The position numbers and the translations under genes were made by a program. Positions 1 to 5,258 of a stretch of DNA of 5,258 bases are shown here, piece by piece. Position 1 is the first letter of the stretch; the number at the start of each line of letters is the position of its first letter. Source of the DNA: Akkermansiaceae bacterium UBA985 (GTDB taxonomy: Bacteria; Verrucomicrobiota; Verrucomicrobiia; Verrucomicrobiales; Akkermansiaceae); contig DBBL01000172.1 of assembly GCA_002292185.1 (NCBI GenBank), positions 1 to 5,258 on the forward strand. The letters are read 5' to 3'. A model generated the notes under the pieces. The model was not told the origin of the DNA. It did not search any database and worked only from the letters and a program-made list of their open reading frames with translations.

Positions 1-1452
1 GTCGAGAGCCTCGCGGACCCGCTCAATGACATCACTGGCATCCTCTGAGCCGACAGAAATACGAATCAAATGACGGTCTAAGCCACAGCCCTCAGCCCAT
101 TCAAGCTCATCGTAGTGAGCCAACAGTGTATACGGGCAGGCTAAACTGAAGTCAGTGCCAAGACTAGGACCTTTGGATATGCGCAAGGCATCGTAGAACT
201 TCGCCGACTTTTTTCGATTTTTGAGCAGCAGAGAGATGAGGCCACCATAACCACCACCTTCGCGCATGATGGTGCTGTATAATTTGGGCGTGGTAAACTT
301 TGGATACCAAACTTTTCCGACGGCGGGATGCGCCGCCAAAAAGTCTGCCAGCATTTCACCGCTCTGGTTTGACTTCCGCATACGCCCAGCGAAGCCGCTG
401 ATATTGCGTGCAAGAACCCTCGCATCAGATGCATAAAGCCTTGATCCACCCTCACAGTCATCATCAAAAAACTCTTTCAACTCGGAATACATGGCAGAAC
501 CAGGAATTAGAGTCACCTGGCCAGCCATCACATCGCCGCGCCCTGATATCCATTTGGTTAAGCTGGTTGTGACAATGTCGGCATAACGATCAACTTGGAT
601 ATTAGCTACTGAACACGTTGTATCATCGACCACCAAGGGCACACCTCCCTGACGGCAGGCTTTGGAGACGGCAGCTAGATTAACGGTCCTCAGCAAAGGA
701 TTACTCGGCGCCTCACAGAATACCGCGGAAAACTCACCTTTTGCAATACGCCTCAGAGCCTCGTCCAATGATTCCCCGATCGCTTCGTTCAGGAATACCA
801 CACCATTGCCAAAGTGGTTTTGCACCCGCATTGCATCAACATATGGAAATTCCAGCTGCAAGGTCTTTCTACCCGGCAGCAGGTGATTGAGAGCACGGTG
901 GACGGCAAACATACCCGCCATGCCATTTTCATAAACATAGACATTTTCTGGGCTATAATCACCCAGCTTGGCAAGACGTTTACGCAAGCTCGTGGTGCGA
1001 AATTCGCTGTTCCCCTCACCCTGCAGGATGTGCTCGGCTTGTCTGCTGCTGACAATCTCGCCTGTATAGCGCCAATATTCCATCGCTACCGGAAAATCAT
1101 CTTCACTGACAATCAAGGCCTGAAGTCCTTCATAGCTGGCAATTCTGGATGCGGAGCGACTCCGCTTTTCCACAAATCGCTGTGCTCGTTGGGCCACGTC
1201 CCGTGTCGGAAAAACAACCACCTTCATGCCATTATCGGCCAGCCCTTTTTCTGCCTCGGCAAACAACCTTGCCGTTGCTGGGTGTAATAAAAAACGAGGG
1301 TATCCAGCGCGGAGCTTGCGGATGACCTTGTCCCTTTTTTCCTCATAGCCAAGAACAGCATCCCATGTTGGTAGGCACACCGAGCACCCATGCCTAGTCT
1401 TAGGTAATGGGATCCCTGTATCAGCTTCTGTCCAAGCCGGATGTGTCTTCAA
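1..1452 (-). CDS. Cystathionine gamma-synthase-like PLP enzyme, fungal STR2 type (3' end beyond the window)
   Basis: This is a fold-type I PLP enzyme of the Cys/Met-metabolism family. It probably joins an activated homoserine to cysteine to give cystathionine (transsulfuration toward methionine) in the cytoplasm. Numbering from a TTG at 1452, the visible part is 484 residues. Seen motifs are: an N-terminal SVCLPTWDAVLGYEE stretch (24-38) followed by GYPRFLLHP, which is typical of fungal STR2-type enzymes; YENGMAGM (174-181), the PLP-phosphate loop; VVDDTT with Asp276, expected to contact the pyridine nitrogen; SLTKWISGRGD with Lys300 as the Schiff-base lysine; and LIRISVG with Arg464 as the likely substrate-carboxylate binder. 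The C-terminal helix reaches the window edge, so few residues should be missing. The frame is stop-free from 1539 to 1. No ATG lies ahead of the LPTW motif, so TTG at 1452 (LKTHPAW) or 1461 is the best start; GTG at 1380 falls inside the motif. Other Cys/Met-family lyases or sulfhydrylases remain possible. The family is certain, the exact reaction less so. Confidence 0.88.
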   Translation of the reverse strand, partial: MKTHPAWTEADTGIPLPKTRHGCSVCLPTWDAVLGYEEKRDKVIRKLRAGYPRFLLHPATARLFAEAEKGLADNGMKVVVFPTRDVAQRAQRFVEKRSRSASRIASYEGLQALIVSEDDFPVAMEYWRYTGEIVSSRQAEHILQGEGNSEFRTTSLRKRLAKLGDYSPENVYVYENGMAGMFAVHRALNHLLPGRKTLQLEFPYVDAMRVQNHFGNGVVFLNEAIGESLDEALRRIAKGEFSAVFCEAPSNPLLRTVNLAAVSKACRQGGVPLVVDDTTCSVANIQVDRYADIVTTSLTKWISGRGDVMAGQVTLIPGSAMYSELKEFFDDDCEGGSRLYASDARVLARNISGFAGRMRKSNQSGEMLADFLAAHPAVGKVWYPKFTTPKLYSTIMREGGGYGGLISLLLKNRKKSAKFYDALRISKGPSLGTDFSLACPYTLLAHYDELEWAEGCGLDRHLIRISVGSEDASDVIERVREALD

Positions 1453-1578
1453 ATCTCTCAAAGTCTGCGCAGGGAAATAAGCCAGACACCGTAGAATGCA
1501 AGCCCATTTGAAGGGCCATGCCCAAACACTCCCTAAAGACTACCCAAGACATCAACCATGCGGCCACGTTGTCCATAT

Positions 1579-1592
1579 TGAGTTTTTACTCA
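1579..1592. repeat. Short inverted repeat TGAGT-TTTT-ACTCA
   Basis: Two perfect 5-base arms flank a four-T centre. It sits in the divergent intergenic region, about 130 bases ahead of the putative TTG start of the leftward enzyme. It could be an operator half-site pair or chance. The stem is too short and AT-rich to call a terminator. Confidence 0.3.
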
Positions 1593-1648
1593 CATACTCA
1601 GAAAAAAAGCGCCTCAGCTGTCGTTATTCCAGTAGTAAATAGGCAGTA

Positions 1649-1663
1649 ATTTCCGCTGGAAAT
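1649..1663. promoter_or_regulatory. Interrupted palindrome ATTTCC-GCT-GGAAAT, possible operator
   Basis: Six-base arms match perfectly around a three-base centre, giving a 15-base symmetric site. It ends 12 bases before the putative -35 box of the rightward promoter, which is where an activator or repressor dimer could bind. There is no second copy in the window and the binding protein cannot be guessed. Seen: the symmetry and position. Inferred: regulatory role. Confidence 0.35.
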
Positions 1664-1675
1664 AGCACTAGCTAC

Positions 1676-1704
1676 ATGACAGTCTCGCATATCGGATGTT
1701 AAAT
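1676..1704 (+). promoter_or_regulatory. Putative sigma70-type promoter for the rightward genes
   Basis: ATGACA (1676-1681, five of six to TTGACA) and TTAAAT (1699-1704, four of six to TATAAT) are separated by exactly 17 bases. Transcription would start near 1711, leaving an untranslated leader of about 80 bases before the ATG at 1794. It is the best-spaced pair I found upstream of that gene, but such matches arise by chance. Confidence 0.38.
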
Positions 1705-1793
1705 TCATAGATCACCGCCTTTTTCTTGCATGCTTTATCCGCATCGCACCGCCGCTCACTTACAGTAAAACCTCATCGCCACTCCATCTGCCC

Positions 1794-4484
1794 ATGCCGG
1801 CAAAGCAACCATCACCGTCCAACCAACCCCACCTGGCTCCGATCCCCGATGGGCTCCAGCGGCAACTTGAGGCGTTCCGTAAAAATCTTTGGCGCATCAA
1901 AATCAGCGAAGCCCTCCTCGCTGGCTGTACAGGCTTAATTACCTCCTTTCTTTTTGTTTTTCTGCTGGACCGGTTTTTTGAAACTCCCACGACCGTCCGA
2001 CTCATCATCTTATTAGCGGGAACCTCTCTCTTCGTCGTTTTTGCTCCTTATTGGATTCATCGCTGGGTCTATCGTCACCGTCGTGAAAACCAACTCGCCA
2101 GACTGATCTCGTTGCGTTTCCCCAAACTTGGTGACCGCTTATTGGGAGCTGTCGAGCTCCAAGACCAAAAAGAGGGCAAGGAAACCCTCTCGCCACAACT
2201 GCGCGCAGCAGCGATGCAGAATGTGGCTGCAGAGGCATCTAAGCTCGACCTCACGTCAGCTCTCCCCACACCTCAGCATCGCAAATGGTTGCTGACGGTG
2301 GTTAGCTTATTATCTATTTCAACAATGTTGATGCTCACCTTTCCTCATGCGGGAATGAATTCACTGAAACGCTGGATCATGCCCCTCTCCAGCGCAGAGC
2401 GCTTCACCTTCACCCGTCTTGATCTCTCAGCCATCGGCACCCCAGAGCGTGTGCCGTATGGTGAAGCCTTCTCACTGACCATACCACTCGCCAAAGATAC
2501 CGCCCGCAAACCAAAAGTTGCACGCGCACGTTACGGCAAAGACGACTGGGTTGAAGCACCCCTTGCCAATGGATCTTATACCTTTGAGTTTATGGGGCAG
2601 CGAGCCATGGACACCGTGCTGATCGAAGCACATGACGCCCATCACGCACTTCCTTTTGAGCCAGTCATGAGACCAGAAACTGAAAGCATCCAGGCTTTGG
2701 TCAAATTACCTGAATACCTTCAACGCGCCGACAAGAATGTGGATCTGCGCTCGGGCTACATGAACCTCGTCGAGGGCAGCTCCATATCCATCGAGACAAC
2801 AGCAACAAGAAAACTCAAATCTGCATATGCTGAAATAGTGGTGCTGAGCCAAGATGCTGACTTACTCTCTCCCCCCACACCGGAGGAAAGCCAAGCTACA
2901 GAGCCCGTGCAGAAGAAAACAACTCCACAGGAAATACCGCTGCAACTCAATGGTAAGATACTCACCAGTGAGCTTATTACCATTGCGGCGGAGCCAGTGA
3001 TGCTCACCATCAACTGGCAAGACATCTACAACTTAAGTGCTGCCAACCCATTTCAAATCCGCATTGAACCGCTACAAGACCAAGCCCCATCGAGCTACCT
3101 ACAGGGCATTGAGCGGCAACACATCATGCTAGCGGAGGAAACAATCGAGTTTCAGGTCATCGCTGAGGATGACTACGGACTCAAAGCATGTGGCATCTCA
3201 TGGGATGGCTCCTTCAATAAGGCCATGCCAGGAAGCCCAGCGAAGGGCGAACTCACTATCACTCAGGGCAGCCCTACACAAACAAACATCAACACCCCAT
3301 TCTCATTCTCGCCGGCAAACCTCTCAATCGAGCCCCAAAAAATAAGCCTGCGTTCATGGACGGAAGATTACAAACCCGGGCGCGGACGCGTCTACTCAGA
3401 ACCTGTTACTTTATTTATTCTTAGCCGCCTCGAGCATGCTCAGGTTCTCAAGAATCAATTTGATAGCGCCATTGGTGAACTTGAAGATATCGCGCGCCAT
3501 GAACAAAACTTAAACGATGAGAACCTGCGAACCGAGCGCAACATGGGCAAGGATCTACAGACTGAAACATCCAGAAAAAAACTCAAGCTGCAACAGGATA
3601 GCGAGGCGGCCAATAAGGAACGCATGCAAGAGCTCAGCAAGCGCATGGATAAACTCTTTAAAGACGCCGTTCGGAATGGTGAAATTGAAAAAGAATCACT
3701 GAAGAAAATGTCTAATGCACTTCAGGCCATGAAAGAGCTCGCTCAACAAGACTTACCACAAATTGAGAAAAAACTCGAGAACGCTCAAGACCGGCGCAAT
3801 ACCAACCAAAAATCACAAGAGGATCTCAAGGAAGCTATCGAAAAGCAAAACCAGGCAATTGAGAAAATGAAAAAAGCCCTCGAGGACGCCAAAGAGGCCA
3901 ACAAAATGTTTGAGGCCGGTACCTTCGTCAATAGGCTGAAACGCTCTGCTCGTGCACAAGACAGCATCGCCCACAATATCATCGACGTGATCGATCAAGT
4001 CATTGGCAGTGACTATGACGAGCTCGATCCCGTCGAACAACGAGCCATTAAAAAATCACACGCCAAACAACGCCAAAATGCAGTTGATCTGCATTGGATT
4101 CAAGAAGACTTAGCCAGTTATTACTCGCGCACTCAAAAGCCTGAACACAAAGAGCTATACGACACCATGAGAGAATCGATGGTTGATGAAGAACTTGATG
4201 AACTTGCCAAGCGAATCATGGCGAACTTCTCCTTCTCATCCATCACCCAATCCAAACACTGGGCTGACGAAATACGAAAGTGGGTCAAGCAACTCGATGG
4301 GGAAAAAAACAGCGGCGGCGGTGGTGGTGATGGTGGCGGCGGATCACAGGAAGAACAAGATTTCGAATTTATGCTCAAAGTAATGCGCATGATTCAGCAA
4401 GAACAAGACATCCGCGCACGCACACGAGCCCTTGAGGACCTCCGCCGATCCCTACAAACTCAATCCCCTGAGACAAAATCATGA
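1794..4484 (+). CDS. DUF4175-like membrane-anchored coiled-coil envelope protein
   Basis: The 896-residue product has a Pro-rich N-terminus, then hydrophobic segments at about 38-58, 67-88 and 164-183. A basic stretch at 88-115 implies a cytoplasmic loop between segments 2 and 3, so everything after about 184 should lie outside the inner membrane. That part starts with a WIMPLSSAERFTFTRL motif (194-209) and continues as beta-rich, Ig-like sequence with VKLPEYL (303-309) and EDDYGL (458-463). Charged coiled coil follows (about 548-705), then a helical region, a Gly linker (841-850) and a conserved-looking helical tail (855-886). This order, size and the DDYGL-type motif resemble DUF4175 proteins of alphaproteobacteria and similar proteins of Planctomycetes/Verrucomicrobia, whose function is not established; they are often found near MoxR ATPase/Bat-type VWA genes, none of which is visible here. 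The ATG at 1794 is the only usable start ahead of the first membrane segment, and no Shine-Dalgarno sequence precedes it. Its stop overlaps the next gene's ATG, suggesting coupling. Confidence 0.85.
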   Translation: MPAKQPSPSNQPHLAPIPDGLQRQLEAFRKNLWRIKISEALLAGCTGLITSFLFVFLLDRFFETPTTVRLIILLAGTSLFVVFAPYWIHRWVYRHRRENQLARLISLRFPKLGDRLLGAVELQDQKEGKETLSPQLRAAAMQNVAAEASKLDLTSALPTPQHRKWLLTVVSLLSISTMLMLTFPHAGMNSLKRWIMPLSSAERFTFTRLDLSAIGTPERVPYGEAFSLTIPLAKDTARKPKVARARYGKDDWVEAPLANGSYTFEFMGQRAMDTVLIEAHDAHHALPFEPVMRPETESIQALVKLPEYLQRADKNVDLRSGYMNLVEGSSISIETTATRKLKSAYAEIVVLSQDADLLSPPTPEESQATEPVQKKTTPQEIPLQLNGKILTSELITIAAEPVMLTINWQDIYNLSAANPFQIRIEPLQDQAPSSYLQGIERQHIMLAEETIEFQVIAEDDYGLKACGISWDGSFNKAMPGSPAKGELTITQGSPTQTNINTPFSFSPANLSIEPQKISLRSWTEDYKPGRGRVYSEPVTLFILSRLEHAQVLKNQFDSAIGELEDIARHEQNLNDENLRTERNMGKDLQTETSRKKLKLQQDSEAANKERMQELSKRMDKLFKDAVRNGEIEKESLKKMSNALQAMKELAQQDLPQIEKKLENAQDRRNTNQKSQEDLKEAIEKQNQAIEKMKKALEDAKEANKMFEAGTFVNRLKRSARAQDSIAHNIIDVIDQVIGSDYDELDPVEQRAIKKSHAKQRQNAVDLHWIQEDLASYYSRTQKPEHKELYDTMRESMVDEELDELAKRIMANFSFSSITQSKHWADEIRKWVKQLDGEKNSGGGGGDGGGGSQEEQDFEFMLKVMRMIQQEQDIRARTRALEDLRRSLQTQSPETKS

Positions 4485-4885
4485 AGAGTATCGCAATAAA
4501 GAGCATAGCTTACATCGCTGTTTATATGGCAATGACTAGCTTCACCTGCTTAGCTAATGAGCCCAGTAATAAAAAAGAAAACGGCGACGAAGCCATTAAG
4601 GAAAACGTGCAGCAAGCATTAAAGCAACACGGAGAAAAAGCCCAATCACTGGCTATCGAACAAGATGAACTCTCAGCTGACGTTCAAGACCTAATTGATG
4701 AACAAACGGATGCTGAGGTGATCGGCATACTTCGGGAAATAGAAGTCATCATGGCGGATGCCACCGACCTTCTCGAACAGAAAAACACAGGAGGCGCAAC
4801 CATCGCCACAGAGACCGAGGTGATCGAAAAAATCTTCGAAGCCGCAAAGAAAAAACAGCAAAATCAAAAAAAAGACGGCGGATGA
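4481..4885 (+). CDS. Small exported protein, probably the 5' part of a gene split by TGA
   Basis: The 134-residue product begins with a clear signal peptide: basic MKSIAIKS, a hydrophobic core to about residue 25 and a likely signal peptidase I site at CLA|NEP. There is no good lipobox. The mature part is acidic and helical, with many Glu, Asp, Gln and Lys, and turns into KKKQQNQKKDGG just before the stop. I do not recognise a named family. Its ATG overlaps the stop of the DUF4175-like gene (ATGA at 4481-4484), so the two are very likely translated in sequence and act together outside the inner membrane. No strong ribosome binding site is visible, which fits coupling. After the TGA at 4883-4885 the same frame continues through six sense codons into the Gly/Gln-rich sequence ending at 5215, so this is probably only the front of a 244-codon gene. 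Confidence 0.75.
   Translation: MKSIAIKSIAYIAVYMAMTSFTCLANEPSNKKENGDEAIKENVQQALKQHGEKAQSLAIEQDELSADVQDLIDEQTDAEVIGILREIEVIMADATDLLEQKNTGGATIATETEVIEKIFEAAKKKQQNQKKDGG
4883..4885 (+). other. In-frame TGA interrupting the small exported protein gene
   Basis: The codons before it are GAC GGC GGA and those after it CAA GGT AGC CAG AAA AGC ATG, all in the frame of the ATG at 4481. One substitution (for example GGA to TGA) would turn a Gly-rich linker into a stop. A run of eight A (4866-4873) lies just upstream, but a one-base slip either way leads to a TAG within 45 bases, so an indel does not explain the break. TGA ends both annotated neighbours and never occurs inside the two long genes, so general recoding of TGA is not supported. 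Confidence 0.7.
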
Positions 4886-4903
4886 CAAGGTAGCCAGAAA
4901 AGC

Positions 4904-5215
4904 ATGGGTTCCATGCTAGATATGCTTAAAAACATGATGGACGGCGGGCGAGATGTTGGTGAAGGCCAACAGCCGGGCAATAAACCCGGTAATGAGCCCG
5001 GTGAGCAACCAGGGCAAGGCGGCCAACAACCGGGACAAGGGGGCAAAGGCGGCTCGCAGGGAGGCGACAAAGGCGACCCTGACAATACCGCAGAAAACTC
5101 AAGCCGCAGGGTGCCCAGAAATTCAGGAACGGCAGGCAACAGCATGCCCAAAGAATTCCATCAAGCCATGGACGCCTACAATAGAGGCTTCAATGACAAG
5201 ACCGTCAAACCCTGA
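4904..5215 (+). CDS. Gly/Gln/Pro-rich segment, probably the 3' part of the split exported-protein gene
   Basis: Read from the ATG at 4904, this gives 103 residues: a Met-rich start (MGSMLDMLKNMMDGG), a PG-rich repeat region (residues 19-57), and a more ordered tail with RRVPRNSGTAGNSMPKEF and HQAMDAYNRGFND. It has no signal peptide and only a weak AAGG well upstream of the ATG, so independent translation would leave a cytoplasmic low-complexity protein. It lies in the same frame as the gene ending at 4885, and its composition continues the Gln/Lys/Gly-rich end of that product. I therefore read it as the C-terminal part of the same exported protein, cut off by the TGA. If the TGA is read through or is an error, the full product would be 244 residues. 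I do not recognise a named domain. Confidence 0.5.
   Translation: MGSMLDMLKNMMDGGRDVGEGQQPGNKPGNEPGEQPGQGGQQPGQGGKGGSQGGDKGDPDNTAENSSRRVPRNSGTAGNSMPKEFHQAMDAYNRGFNDKTVKP
4973..5044 (+). repeat. Protein-level PG-rich tandem repeat (PGxx x4, then PGQGG-type units)
   Basis: Pro-Gly recurs every four residues four times (PGNK, PGNE, PGEQ, PGQG) and is followed by a further PGQGG unit after seven residues. The Pro codons vary (ccg, ccc, ccc, cca, ccg) and so do the Gly codons (ggc, ggt, ggt, ggg, gga). The repeat is thus kept at protein level rather than being a fresh DNA duplication, which suggests this part was translated and under selection. It probably forms a flexible linker. Confidence 0.6.
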
Positions 5216-5258
5216 GCCAAAAGTTTGAGCCAAAAGCCTAGCCAAGTAGTCGAGCCAA
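5215..5258. repeat. Four spaced AGCCAA copies at the right edge
   Basis: AGCCAA occurs at 5215-5220, 5228-5233, 5240-5245 and 5253-5258, with starts 13, 12 and 13 bases apart. Three copies are extended to GAGCCAA. The first overlaps the stop codon ending at 5215, and the last touches the window end, so the array may continue. It has no hairpin symmetry and no T-run, so it is not a terminator. It could be a degenerate tandem repeat or a binding-site array. Confidence 0.5.

Larger units (their letters stand above)
1453..1793. other. Divergent intergenic region
   Basis: These 341 bases separate the leftward PLP enzyme from the rightward membrane-protein gene, and no convincing gene is visible. 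The part next to the PLP enzyme (about 1453-1539) stays open in that enzyme's frame and would encode a Trp/Cys-rich stretch without an ATG, so it is probably untranslated leader. The middle holds two short inverted repeats (1579-1592 and 1649-1663). The right part holds a plausible plus-strand promoter (1676-1704) and an untranslated leader of roughly 80 bases. I looked for a SAM-type riboswitch in the leader of the PLP enzyme and saw no arrangement I could recognise. Confidence 0.7.

Noticed and set aside
141..467. 108-residue minus-strand open frame
   Set aside because: It lies inside the PLP enzyme in another frame of the same strand; the real frame carries the family motifs and is uninterrupted.
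814..1287. 157-residue plus-strand open frame
   Set aside because: It is antisense to the PLP enzyme and shows no recognisable domain or start signal; the minus-strand frame has clear homology motifs.
1453..1570. SAM-type riboswitch in the leader of the methionine-pathway enzyme
   Set aside because: Only a short GCCC/GGGC hairpin is visible, without the multi-helix layout or conserved bases of a known class.
1726..1938. 70-residue plus-strand open frame with an ATG ahead of the large gene
   Set aside because: It overlaps the start of the DUF4175-like gene in another frame and is rich in Ser/Arg/His without any pattern; likely chance.
4133..4390. 85-residue minus-strand frame with Ser and Pro runs
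   Set aside because: The Pro and Ser runs are simply the reverse reading of the Gly linker and acidic helices of the plus-strand gene.
4866..4885. Programmed frameshift at the A8 run before the TGA
   Set aside because: Slipping by one base in either direction reaches a TAG within 45 bases, while the downstream coding sequence is in the original frame.
4883..4885. Selenocysteine or genome-wide TGA reassignment
   Set aside because: No stem-loop of the expected kind is apparent after the TGA, the surrounding residues are low-complexity, and TGA is absent inside both long genes while ending the upstream one.
4953..5228. 91-residue plus-strand frame running past the stop at 5215
   Set aside because: It is the shifted reading of the PG-rich segment; the other frame has the regular repeat and the ordered tail.

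Overview
The window looks like bacterial chromosome, most likely from Verrucomicrobiota or a close relative. This assignment is an inference from gene content: a fungal/yeast-type (STR2-like) cystathionine gamma-synthase, a large DUF4175-like membrane protein, and weak or absent Shine-Dalgarno sequences. Base composition is near 50% GC. There is no rRNA, tRNA, CRISPR array, transposase or phage gene.

Layout: (1) Bases 1-1452, minus strand, hold a nearly complete PLP-dependent Cys/Met-metabolism enzyme whose last residues lie beyond the left edge. Its frame has no stop from base 1539 down to base 1, but there is no in-frame ATG at its front, so the start is probably TTG. (2) Bases 1453-1793 are a divergent intergenic region. 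It holds a plausible sigma70-type promoter for the rightward genes, two small inverted repeats, and no recognisable RNA gene. (3) Bases 1794-4484, plus strand, encode an 896-residue protein with three predicted membrane segments, a large extracytoplasmic part with beta-rich domains, a long coiled coil and a Gly-rich linker. It resembles DUF4175-type envelope proteins. (4) Bases 4481-4885 overlap it by ATGA and encode a small secreted acidic/helical protein. (5) Bases 4904-5215 encode a Gly/Gln/Pro-rich segment in exactly the same frame as the previous gene, separated from it by one TGA and six sense codons. (6) The right edge carries four spaced AGCCAA copies.

The rightward genes look like one transcription unit acting at the cell envelope: a membrane-anchored coiled-coil protein and a translationally coupled exported partner. 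The most notable point is that the exported partner seems to be a single 244-codon gene split by an in-frame TGA. This could be a recent nonsense mutation, a sequence error, or a readthrough site. The leftward enzyme belongs to transsulfuration/methionine metabolism and is unrelated in function.
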